A DNA stretch of 11,846 nt from NCBI GenBank assembly GCA_031412575.1, contig JANODG010000050.1, positions 1-11,846 on the forward strand, in the 5' to 3' direction. A program made the translations under genes and the position numbers. The notes beneath the pieces are model-generated. The model worked only from the letters and a program-made list of their open reading frames with translations. It was not told the origin of the DNA and made no database searches. The DNA comes from JAMLIO01 sp031412575. GTDB taxonomy: Bacteria > Bdellovibrionota > Bdellovibrionia > Bdellovibrionales > UBA1609. Of this stretch, positions 1 to 6,343 are shown one piece after another; the first letter of the stretch is position 1, and each line of letters opens with the position of its first letter.

Positions 1-389
1 CCACGAGTTGGGTTAACTCTTTCTAAAGAAGTAAACACAACAGGATTATTTTGAGTGCCTTTAACAAAAATCTGAGCGTCTCTTGTAATTGTGATGAATG
101 ATTGTGGACGACCATAAACAACAGTTCCTGCTTCTATAGTTAGCGTTGACACTACTGGCGAACTGTCATCAAGACGCACATTTCCTGCACCTATAAGAAC
201 TGGGCCTTCAAGAATCCAAGCTGTGTCTGCTGTTAAAACTAAATTATGTTTTGTGTAGTTACCTTCTAGAACACAACTTTTTTTATTATCGACGATTACG
301 TCTGAAGATGTTGTTCCTACTGGACATGCTGCAAATGACTTTGCAGAGAAAATTAACAATCCTATAAATATTAATATAGATTTATTCAT
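1..389 (-). CDS. Secreted surface protein with repeat-rich (beta-helix-like) fold, N-terminal part only
   Basis: The gene reads leftward from an ATG at 387-389 and runs off the window after 129 complete codons, so its C-terminus is missing. A strong Shine-Dalgarno (AAGGGGGA) lies about 8 nt before the ATG. Residues 4-16 are hydrophobic and are followed by SFA-AC, which fits signal peptidase I cleavage after Ala20; FAAC could also be read as a poor lipobox, but Cys22 and Cys39 look like a disulfide pair, which favours a soluble or surface export product. The mature part carries phrases I recognise from a large family of secreted proteins: a Trp within TADTAWILEGPVLI, then LTIEAGTVVYG (83-93), FITITRDAQIFVKGT (98-112) and PVVFTS (116-121). 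These resemble parallel beta-helix rungs. Family members are usually several hundred residues long. Their biochemical function is not known to me; a cell-surface or outer-membrane role is inference. Confidence 0.8.
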   Translation of the reverse strand, partial: MNKSILIFIGLLIFSAKSFAACPVGTTSSDVIVDNKKSCVLEGNYTKHNLVLTADTAWILEGPVLIGAGNVRLDDSSPVVSTLTIEAGTVVYGRPQSFITITRDAQIFVKGTQNNPVVFTSLERVNPTR

Positions 390-497
390 ATAAAGATCCC
401 CCTTTATTTTAGAATTAAAAACATAAAACCTAGTTCGCTTTGGATCTAAACTTTAGTCTTGATAGGGAAGTTCATCGAAGTTGAATGTTAAGTACAG

Positions 498-536
498 TTA
501 GGAATTGGTTAATGATCCTTCTTAACACAATCCTAA
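498..536. repeat. Imperfect inverted repeat (possible hairpin)
   Basis: Arms TTAGGAATTGGTTAA (498-512) and TTAACACAATCCTAA (522-536) pair at 12 of 15 positions around a 9-nt loop. No T-rich run follows on either strand, so it is not a typical intrinsic terminator. It lies about 110 nt upstream of the secreted-protein start and about 90 nt beyond the antiporter stop, so it could be an operator or a processed 3' structure; this is inference. Confidence 0.4.
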
Positions 537-587
537 ACAATGTATGTTTGGTATATAAATCCCTTTATTCTTTGAATGTCGACGCGT

Positions 588-613
588 CGTGACCAGCATT
601 CGGAACCTGGCAC
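588..613. repeat. Dispersed intergenic repeat, copy 1
   Basis: The 26 bases from 588 to 613 (beginning CGTGACCAGC, ending CCTGGCAC) are identical to 5608-5633. This copy starts 10 bases beyond the antiporter stop codon. It lacks the left arm (GGTGCCAGGTTCC) that pairs with the core in copy 2, so it is a half element. Its gene-proximal edge runs into a short tandem duplication of CTTTTAAA (613-628) that reaches into the stop codon of the antiporter. The form resembles REP-like elements with GGTGCC/GGCACC arms; the class assignment is inference. Confidence 0.75.
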
Positions 614-623
614 TTTTAAACTT

Positions 624-2636
624 TTAAACGAGAAGTTTTGTTGCGTCTTGGATGGCGTGAGCGTCACCAGAAAGTTGTACGAGGTCATTTAAGACTAATT
701 GATCATTGGGCTTGGGAAATAAAACTCTTTGGCTTCCGCGCCGAATAGAAATGATACTACAGCCGGTTTTTGCTCTGAGGTTAATCTCAGATAAAGATTT
801 ATTAAGGATTTCTGGATTTGTGACTTTAATTAAAACTAGATCTGATAAACCGATGGAGTCTAACTCGTCATGATCAGGGAAGGATTGCTTAGACAATGCA
901 TCTAGTATTCTTTCCCCACCGCTTAAGACCTGATCGTTATTACTTGAGTCTGATTTGTATATTAAATAGAAAGTAATAATTAATCCTAAGCTAAGCACAA
1001 GGTAGTAAATGATGTTGTCACTTATGAATGTACGCACACTGATCATAAGCGGAATCCAAATCACATAAAGAACTAAAATCTGAAAGCCACGTTTAAATAA
1101 GTGAATCGCATTTGCTGATGAGTTCGAAGGATGCTCTGAATCCATCATAAAAACTTCGTTAACAAAGGCCGTCAAAAGTTTACCTATATTCGAAATTAAA
1201 CTGAAAACAATTGGAATAAATATAAAGACCAAAATGGCGGCGACCAATAGCTGAATGGCCCCATAAGATAAATCTAATTTCTGTAAAGCGGTTTGAAGTT
1301 TTGGCAATCCAGCCAATAGTAAGGGCGGGATAGTCACTAATAATAAAACATCTATAAATACGGCGAGTAAAATGCGTCGTGGTAAGTTTATGTTATTGAA
1401 AGCTTGTTTTTTTAATCTTTTAAACCAAGCTTCGTACAAATGAACTAGGACGTCGAATTTCTTAGGCAGTATTTTATCAACAGCTCCAATCACTTTAAAA
1501 CGTGATTTCCAAATTAAAGGTGTACTGAACGAAGTGACAATGGCCACACTCACAACAATAGTCTGAAAATAATTTTGTAATAGGCCGGCTTTTGTTCCGA
1601 TAGCTGCAATAATAAAGGCAAACTCACCGATTTGCCCTAAGATAAGTCCTGAGTTGATGGATTGAGTTAACCCTACTCCAGAAAGTACCCCAGAAATACT
1701 GACACTTAAAAATTGAACAACAATAATTAGAAACGAAATAAATAAAATGGCCGGCATATGTTCGAGAGCCAAAACCGGATTAACCTGCATTCCTATAGAG
1801 ACGAAAAAAATCGCAGCAAACATATCTTTGATTGGAAAGATTAGATGCTCGATCTTATTTCCTAAACCACTTTCAGAAACTAACATTCCCGCAAGAAATG
1901 CACCTAAGGCCACAGAGTAACCTAAATTTTCCACAATAAGAGCTAGTCCAAAACAGATTCCTACCGAAACAACAATTAAGGTTTCATCACTTTTTAATTT
2001 AGAGACTTTTCTAACGAACTTTGGAATTACGAAAAGACCCAAAATGCTGATACCTAAAAAGATAGCGAACAGTTGTGACATCACTTCAATAGGTTTAGGA
2101 CTGGTTCTGTCCAAACCCACTGCGTAAGTTCCCAAAAGGGCTAATATAATGATGGCGGCAATATCTTGTATGATTAAAATTCCAAAAACTTGTCGTCTAA
2201 CATCTTGTAATGGCGGTAAGTCTGCGAAAATCTTGCTCACAAGCATAGTACTAGAAATTGAAAGCGAGGCTCCTAAAAAAATCCCCTGGGTCGTGGTCCA
2301 ACCTAAGAAGTCAGCCGCCAGAGTTCCAATTAAAAACATCGAACTCATTTCAATAAAGGCCGTGAATCCTGCATTAGGTAGAACTTGAAATAATTTTTTG
2401 ATTCTAAATTCTAAACCAACAGCGAACATTACCAGAATTACGCCGAATTCTGACATTGTTTCTACTCGTTCTAAATCTGCAAATAAAGGTAATGGAATAT
2501 AAGGACCGATCAAAAAGCCCGCAAACAAGTAACCTAAAATTGAAGGCAACTTGATGCTTTTTGCAATAAAGGATGTAACAGCCGCTACGCCAAGGACTAT
2601 GGCTATGTCTGTTAAAAATCCACTCTCTGCAAGCAT
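624..2636 (-). CDS. CPA2-family cation:proton antiporter with C-terminal TrkA-C domain
   Basis: This is an inner-membrane exchanger predicted to swap K+ or Na+ for H+. I start it at the ATG at 2634-2636 (670 aa), with GGAG just upstream. The frame stays open to a TTG at 2687, but that extension has no ribosome site and overlaps a palindrome. Residues about 5-378 form a Na+/H+ exchanger domain with family hallmarks: EFGVILVMFAVGLEF, SISSTMLV, the QD pair at 157-158, ALGAFLAGMLVSES, FFVSIGM and GQIGEFAF. A further membrane section of about four hydrophobic segments follows (roughly 420-560). Residues about 596-670 look like a TrkA-C/RCK-C domain, with no Rossmann-type TrkA-N domain before it. 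RCK-C domains often bind a regulatory ligand; which one here is unknown. It differs from KefB/KefC in having the added membrane section and no TrkA-N. The ion is not deducible. Confidence 0.88.
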   Translation of the reverse strand: MLAESGFLTDIAIVLGVAAVTSFIAKSIKLPSILGYLFAGFLIGPYIPLPLFADLERVETMSEFGVILVMFAVGLEFRIKKLFQVLPNAGFTAFIEMSSMFLIGTLAADFLGWTTTQGIFLGASLSISSTMLVSKIFADLPPLQDVRRQVFGILIIQDIAAIIILALLGTYAVGLDRTSPKPIEVMSQLFAIFLGISILGLFVIPKFVRKVSKLKSDETLIVVSVGICFGLALIVENLGYSVALGAFLAGMLVSESGLGNKIEHLIFPIKDMFAAIFFVSIGMQVNPVLALEHMPAILFISFLIIVVQFLSVSISGVLSGVGLTQSINSGLILGQIGEFAFIIAAIGTKAGLLQNYFQTIVVSVAIVTSFSTPLIWKSRFKVIGAVDKILPKKFDVLVHLYEAWFKRLKKQAFNNINLPRRILLAVFIDVLLLVTIPPLLLAGLPKLQTALQKLDLSYGAIQLLVAAILVFIFIPIVFSLISNIGKLLTAFVNEVFMMDSEHPSNSSANAIHLFKRGFQILVLYVIWIPLMISVRTFISDNIIYYLVLSLGLIITFYLIYKSDSSNNDQVLSGGERILDALSKQSFPDHDELDSIGLSDLVLIKVTNPEILNKSLSEINLRAKTGCSIISIRRGSQRVLFPKPNDQLVLNDLVQLSGDAHAIQDATKLLV

Positions 2637-2640
2637 TGCA

Positions 2641-2644
2641 CTCC
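2641..2644 (-). promoter_or_regulatory. Ribosome binding site supporting the internal ATG of the antiporter
   Basis: Read on the minus strand this is GGAG followed by TGCA and then the ATG at 2634-2636. The 4-nt spacing is short, but the upstream TTG alternative has no purine-rich site at all, so this decides the start in favour of the ATG. Confidence 0.45.
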
Positions 2645-2673
2645 ATACTAAATAAGGTTTAGGTGTAGAATAA

Positions 2674-2707
2674 GTGTCGCACACCAAAATTAAAATGTGT
2701 GCGACAC
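2674..2707. terminator. Perfect 11-bp inverted repeat between peptidase and antiporter genes
   Basis: Arms GTGTCGCACAC (2674-2684) and GTGTGCGACAC (2697-2707) are perfectly complementary around a 12-nt A/T-only loop apart from its first base. The element starts 17 bases beyond the stop of the S9 peptidase gene and ends 37 bases before the antiporter ATG on the same strand. The sequence after the stem on the minus strand (TTATTCT) is only mildly T-rich, so it may be a weak terminator or attenuator for the peptidase transcript. An alternative is an operator for a dimeric regulator in front of the antiporter. Confidence 0.5.
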
Positions 2708-2724
2708 GCTTTTAGGTTCAGCGT

Positions 2725-4632
2725 TTACTTTTTGATATGTTTATCTAAAAAGGCTTCCATTTCTCCGTAAAAATCAAATTGATTTTCTTGGTTATGAAAT
2801 CCATGGCCTTCATTTTCTTTGACCATATATGGAACGTCTATGCCTTTATCTTTTAGAGCTTTTACTATCTGATCTGATTCAGACTTTTTAACTCTAGGAT
2901 CATTTGCGCCTTGGGCAACAAAAAGAGCGGCTTTGATTTTATCCGTATGAAATACAGGTGAATATTTAGTCAAAAGTTCTTTATCTTTTTCTGGATGACC
3001 AACCATTTCATAAAGCATTTTTTTATAAGGTTCCCAGTAAGGTGGAATTGTAGCTTGAAACGTAAATAAGTTCGAAACCCCAACATAATCTACACCACAC
3101 TTATATAAGTCCGGAGTGAAAGTAACTCCTGCTAAAGTGGCATACCCACCATAACTAGCTCCATAAATACAAATATTTTCTTTTTTTGCTACACCTTGTT
3201 CAATCGCCCAATTTACACCGTCGGTGATATCGTCTTGCATTTTTTGTCCCCACTGTTTAAAGGACGCTTGCCAAAACTTTTTACCGTAGCCTGTAGAACC
3301 TCTGAAGTTCATTTGTAAAACAGCGTATCCGCGATTCGCTAAAAATTGAATGTCAGGACCGTAACCCCATTCATCACGAGCCCAAGGCCCACCATGAGGA
3401 TTTACAACTAAAGGCAAACCTTTTGCATTTTCTTTTCCTAAAGGAAGCGTTAGGTAGCCCTCAATATCAAGTCCATCTCTGGATTTGTATTTTATCGGCT
3501 TCATTGTAGCCATTTTATTTTCATCAATCCATGGACTTGGATTCATTAAAAATTGCAAGTTTTTGGTTTTAGCGTCGTATGTGTAATACATTCCGCGACT
3601 ACGATCACTACCTGCATAAACTGTAAAAAGATTTTCTTCTTTATTGTATGAAGTTAATTGAATTTCTTTATTTGGAATTTTAGTTTCGATGTCTTTAAAA
3701 ATTTCTTTATAATAATCACTAAAGAAATTTCTTCTTTGCTTCCAATCGACATAGGATGCTTGGACAAGTTCTTTTTTAGCTGGTGAGTAAGTTAGACCGC
3801 CAATATCATAATTGTCGTTGGAGTAGATTTTTTTCAAGGTTCTAAAGTTTTCTGGGTTTAGTAATACAACCATGACTTTATCGGCACCTAAATTTGTCAG
3901 GGCATAAACATTTTTATTTTCAAAATCAAAAAATACCGGTGAAACAGTCTCTTTGAAATTATAAGTTTTAATTTTTTTAAACTCTTTTGTGTCGTCTGCT
4001 CTATAGTAGTAGGTGTTGTTAACTCCATCAGTTTCTATTGCGATACGAATTTGACCTTTATGATCTACAACCCAGCCCGCATGTTTGCCTGGATTTTCTA
4101 AAACCATTTTTTCTTCGCCCGTATAAACGTTCACATTATAAACGTCTGAAACAGTTTTAAGTCTTCTGTTGGATTCGAAATACACATTCGTATCCGATAT
4201 GTTTTCCAAGTCAGATACCACGGAGGCACGTTCTTCTGGGTTAGGTGTTAAATCTTTAATCCCGCCAGATTTAATGTTTGCTGAAAACAAGTGAAAGTTT
4301 TCATTCCCACCAAAGTCCCTTGTGAATAAAATAATATCGTTACCCTTCCAACCAACGATGTGAACACCACGATCTTTATAAGTCGTGACAGGCTTCCAAT
4401 TTTCTTTGCCAAAGTCTGCGACGTAGACATTCATTCTGTCTTTGTAAGGCCTCAATGCTGCGATCTTTTGACCATCTGGACTAATTCTAAACTGAGAAGC
4501 AATTGGGACTTTAAAAAAATCTTTAAGTGGAATTTCTTGAGACGTTGTTTTGGTAGTGTTAGAACACCCAATGGTTAAAAGTAAAATTGCCAATGTTCCT
4601 GATACTACTTTTGTAGTGAAACTACGAATCAT
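2725..4632 (-). CDS. Lipoprotein S9-family serine peptidase (prolyl oligopeptidase type)
   Basis: This is a 635-residue exported peptidase of the acylaminoacyl-peptidase/dipeptidyl-peptidase type, expected to release short peptides from N-termini of peptide substrates. Residues 1-22 form a signal peptide ending LLLTIGC, which fits a lipobox with lipidated Cys23, so the protein is probably anchored to the outer or inner membrane facing the periplasm. Residues about 35-365 should form the beta-propeller (for example FRISPDGQKIAAL, a typical propeller blade). Residues about 375-635 form the alpha/beta hydrolase domain, with NPHGGP (411-416) as oxyanion region, Ser493 in GASYGG, Asp578 in GANDPR and His610 in NEGHGF. 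The triad is complete. The ATG at 4630-4632 has a strong GGAGGA site. The gene is divergent from the SDR gene. Substrate is unknown; a scavenging or prey-peptide role is inference. Confidence 0.92.
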   Translation of the reverse strand: MIRSFTTKVVSGTLAILLLTIGCSNTTKTTSQEIPLKDFFKVPIASQFRISPDGQKIAALRPYKDRMNVYVADFGKENWKPVTTYKDRGVHIVGWKGNDIILFTRDFGGNENFHLFSANIKSGGIKDLTPNPEERASVVSDLENISDTNVYFESNRRLKTVSDVYNVNVYTGEEKMVLENPGKHAGWVVDHKGQIRIAIETDGVNNTYYYRADDTKEFKKIKTYNFKETVSPVFFDFENKNVYALTNLGADKVMVVLLNPENFRTLKKIYSNDNYDIGGLTYSPAKKELVQASYVDWKQRRNFFSDYYKEIFKDIETKIPNKEIQLTSYNKEENLFTVYAGSDRSRGMYYTYDAKTKNLQFLMNPSPWIDENKMATMKPIKYKSRDGLDIEGYLTLPLGKENAKGLPLVVNPHGGPWARDEWGYGPDIQFLANRGYAVLQMNFRGSTGYGKKFWQASFKQWGQKMQDDITDGVNWAIEQGVAKKENICIYGASYGGYATLAGVTFTPDLYKCGVDYVGVSNLFTFQATIPPYWEPYKKMLYEMVGHPEKDKELLTKYSPVFHTDKIKAALFVAQGANDPRVKKSESDQIVKALKDKGIDVPYMVKENEGHGFHNQENQFDFYGEMEAFLDKHIKK

Positions 4633-4763
4633 AATCGGTCCTCCAAATAGCTTATTTTTTTATAGAAAGTATTTTATTTTCAATGAATAAGATTTGATTG
4701 TATATTTATGGATATCAATACCGAGTCGCATCATCAAACTCAAACCCAAAATCGAGAAATTTT
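4633..4763. promoter_or_regulatory. Divergent promoter region, S9 peptidase / SDR
   Basis: This A/T-rich spacer must hold promoters in both directions. For the peptidase (minus strand) a weak candidate is TTCATT (4682-4687) with TATAAA (4659-4664), 17 nt apart. For the SDR (plus strand), TTTTCA followed 18 nt later by TATATT is possible. Neither is close to consensus. The peptidase's GGAGGA site is at 4639-4644. Confidence 0.3.
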
Positions 4764-5510
4764 ATGAATGTTATCATAGCCGGAGCTAGCCAAGGATTAG
4801 GTTTAAGTCTTTGTCGAGTATACCTAAAAAATAATTCTCAGGCAGTAGTTTTAGGAACTTACCGAACTGACATTAATACAGACATGGCTGATTTAGCCCA
4901 AGAATTTCCTGACCGTATTTACTGGCAAAAATTAAATGTTGAAACGGAAGAAAGTTTTCTAAATCTTAAACAAGCTGTAATGAACTTAGGGTGGACGCAT
5001 CTACACCGTGTTATCAATTGCATTGGAGCACTTCAAATCGAAGGTTTAGTCGCCGAAAGAAGAGTTGAAGAAGTGACTCTAGAAAACTTAACTAAAAGCT
5101 TTCTTGTTAATAGTTCGCCGACATTACTTTTAGCTAAATATTTAAAAGATTTGTTTAAACATAAAGAATACGGCGTTTTCGCAGCAATATCGGCGAAAGT
5201 AGCAAGTATTTCTGATAACTCCTTAGGTGGATGGTATTCGTATCGCGCTTCGAAAACGGCTTTAAATATGATTATTAAAAATCTTAGTTTAGAATTCAAA
5301 CGATTGGGCCAAGATAAATACGTAATCACTATTCATCCTGGGACGACACAAACACGACTTTCAGAGCCTTTCATGAAGGCCGCTGAAAAAAAATATAAAA
5401 TTCACACTCCATTAGAATCCGCGGAAAATATTTATAATGTTATTGAAAATTTAAAGCCTGAAAATCAAGGACAATTCCTAAACTACGACAACACCACATT
5501 GCCTTGGTAA
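4764..5510 (+). CDS. Short-chain dehydrogenase/reductase, C-factor-like
   Basis: This is a cytosolic NAD(P)-dependent oxidoreductase of 248 aa, a normal length for the classical SDR fold. I start it at the ATG at 4764 because it begins directly with the first beta strand and the cofactor motif GASQGLG (7-13); the frame is open upstream to a TTG at 4698, but that would add 22 unlike residues. INCIGAL (85-90) matches the usual NNAG-type motif, and Tyr160 and Lys164 in YRASK are the catalytic pair, with the catalytic serine in the 143-150 stretch. The phrase SDNSLGGWYSYRASKTALNM is characteristic of relatives of Myxococcus C-factor (CsgA) and sniffer/carbonyl reductases. The protein lacks a signal peptide. 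The substrate cannot be read from sequence, and a signalling role like that of CsgA should not be assumed. It converges with coaE. Confidence 0.88.
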   Translation: MNVIIAGASQGLGLSLCRVYLKNNSQAVVLGTYRTDINTDMADLAQEFPDRIYWQKLNVETEESFLNLKQAVMNLGWTHLHRVINCIGALQIEGLVAERRVEEVTLENLTKSFLVNSSPTLLLAKYLKDLFKHKEYGVFAAISAKVASISDNSLGGWYSYRASKTALNMIIKNLSLEFKRLGQDKYVITIHPGTTQTRLSEPFMKAAEKKYKIHTPLESAENIYNVIENLKPENQGQFLNYDNTTLPW

Positions 5511-5560
5511 TTAAAATCAGTTTACACAAAAGGTAACAGTTCCCTTTTTTCCGCTTCTCG

Positions 5561-5591
5561 TTCCGAAAAGGTGCCAGGTTCCTTTTCGGAA
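5561..5591. repeat. Small palindrome nested in the compound repeat
   Basis: TTCCGAAAAGG (5561-5571) and CCTTTTCGGAA (5581-5591) are perfect 11-bp complements around a 9-nt loop. This stem uses bases that are also needed for the longer 17-bp pairing of 5566-5582 with 5622-5638, so the two folds exclude each other. Position just past the SDR stop suggests that it may act in transcription termination or RNA 3'-end protection. Confidence 0.7.
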
Positions 5592-5638
5592 ATCGTCTTT
5601 TATGCGCCGTGACCAGCATTCGGAACCTGGCACCTTTT
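5566..5638. repeat. REP-like compound inverted repeat, dispersed repeat copy 2
   Basis: AAAAGGTGCCAGGTTCC (5566-5582) and GGAACCTGGCACCTTTT (5622-5638) are perfect 17-bp complements with a 39-nt interior. The right half contains the 26-bp core (5608-5633) that is also found at 588-613. The element fills the spacer between the convergent SDR and coaE genes, the usual location of bacterial REP/BIME elements. GGTGCC-type arms are known from families mobilised by Y1 (RAYT) transposases; no such transposase is in this window, so that link is inference. Confidence 0.75.
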
Positions 5639-5653
5639 GGTGGCACCTTTTGG
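5628..5653. repeat. Tandem 13-bp direct repeat
   Basis: TGGCACCTTTTGG occurs twice back to back (5628-5640 and 5641-5653), the second copy ending two bases before the coaE stop codon. The first unit is part of the right arm of the compound repeat, so the arm tip has been duplicated, by slippage or during insertion. Confidence 0.8.
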
Positions 5654-5655
5654 GA

Positions 5656-6249
5656 TTAGTGGCTTATGAATTGGGACATGATGCTTGAAATTTGAATTTT
5701 TAAGTTTTCGATAGAAGAGTTGTTGAAGATTACGAAATCACATTGGTCTATTTTTACTTTGTTGGTGATTTGATGTTTTAGACGATCTGCTATTTGCTGA
5801 TCAGACCATTGGTTTCTTTCTTTAAGTCGCATGGATTGAACATCTGGATCTGCGAAGACACCGATGATGGCGGCAAAATCACTTTGCATTTTTTTTTCAA
5901 ATAACAAAGGTACGTCGTAGATGGCAAAGCCGAAATTTGGTGACAGATTTTGTTTAATTTTTTTCACCTCAGCTTTTACTTTAGGATGAAAAACGTCCTC
6001 GTATTTTTTTAACGCTATTGGATCGGCAAATACTTTGGCGGATATTTGTGAGCGATAGGCACTAAAGTCTAGATCGAAATCAATTTTGAACTGCTCTTGA
6101 ATAAATTGATGAAGTTCTGAATCATTTTTTAAAATATTTAGCGCTACCTCGTCGGCGGAAACCACAGGCACACCATAATCTTCTTGAATAATGCGAGCTA
6201 CAGTTGATTTACCACAACCCATGCACCCCGTAAGTCCGATCCATTTCAT
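5656..6249 (-). CDS. coaE: Dephospho-CoA kinase
   Basis: CoaE carries out the last step of coenzyme A synthesis in the cytosol, using ATP to phosphorylate the 3'-hydroxyl of dephospho-CoA. The 197-residue product has the expected length. It shows the P-loop GCMGCGKS (8-15), the SADEV motif with Asp33 at the usual catalytic-base position, FHP (87-89), the DVPLLFE strand (112-118), and a lid-like stretch RLKERNQWSDQQIADRLKHQ (141-160) corresponding to the usual R-x-x-R-rich region. The ATG at 6247-6249 has only a weak upstream purine stretch. No other CoA gene is nearby. It is divergent from the kinase gene and convergent with the SDR gene. Confidence 0.95.
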   Translation of the reverse strand: MKWIGLTGCMGCGKSTVARIIQEDYGVPVVSADEVALNILKNDSELHQFIQEQFKIDFDLDFSAYRSQISAKVFADPIALKKYEDVFHPKVKAEVKKIKQNLSPNFGFAIYDVPLLFEKKMQSDFAAIIGVFADPDVQSMRLKERNQWSDQQIADRLKHQITNKVKIDQCDFVIFNNSSIENLKIQISSIMSQFISH

Positions 6250-6340
6250 AATAAAACTAGACTATCCCAACTGCTCTTCTAAAGTCCAGTTAAGACAATG
6301 AGTCTAAGCGCCGAAAAACTTACAGATCGTGGGGTAATCA
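6250..6340. promoter_or_regulatory. Short divergent spacer, coaE / Ser-Thr kinase
   Basis: These 91 bases must carry promoter signals for both genes, so the two promoters probably overlap or lie back to back. I could not identify convincing -35/-10 pairs. The kinase ribosome site, GGGG at 6331-6334, sits 6 nt ahead of its TTG start. Confidence 0.3.
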
Positions 6341-6343
6341 TTG
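6331..6343 (+). promoter_or_regulatory. Ribosome binding site deciding a TTG start
   Basis: GGGG at 6331-6334, then TAATCA, then TTG at 6341-6343. An in-frame TAA at 6335-6337 blocks any upstream start, and the first in-frame ATG (codon 20) would delete the first kinase strand, so initiation at TTG is almost forced. Confidence 0.7.

Larger units (their letters stand above)
390..623. promoter_or_regulatory. Spacer holding the leader of the secreted-protein gene and a repeat copy
   Basis: This 234-base stretch lies between the stop of the antiporter gene and the start of the secreted-protein gene, both on the minus strand. It should contain the promoter of the downstream gene, but I cannot fix convincing -35 and -10 boxes. 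It holds an imperfect inverted repeat at 498-536, a perfect 10-bp palindrome CGACGCGTCG at 580-589, and a dispersed repeat core at 588-613. No open reading frame of note was seen on either strand. Confidence 0.4.

Noticed and set aside
430..455. FliA-like promoter: TAAAGTTT on the minus strand upstream of the secreted-protein gene
   Set aside because: The first box matches, but no GCCGATAA-like box occurs at the proper 11-nt spacing; GCGAACTA is 9 nt away and a poor match.
580..589. CGACGCGTCG palindrome as a regulator site
   Set aside because: Only 10 bp, adjoining the repeat core, and the matching position in copy 2 is different; too little to call.
2149..2646. Opposite-strand and shifted-frame open frames inside the antiporter gene
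   Set aside because: They overlap a well-supported gene, show no family features and have no ribosome sites.
2637..2687. Upstream extension of the antiporter to a TTG start
   Set aside because: No ribosome site, the added residues (MVCDTYSTPK...) are unlike the family, and the extension overlaps one arm of the 11-bp palindrome.
4698..4763. Upstream extension of the SDR to a TTG start
   Set aside because: The ATG at 4764 starts exactly at the first beta strand and cofactor motif; the extra 22 residues have no family support and would use the promoter region.
4764..5510. Calling the SDR a developmental C-signal (CsgA) protein
   Set aside because: Similarity is to the broad C-factor/sniffer subfamily; signalling function cannot be inferred from sequence.
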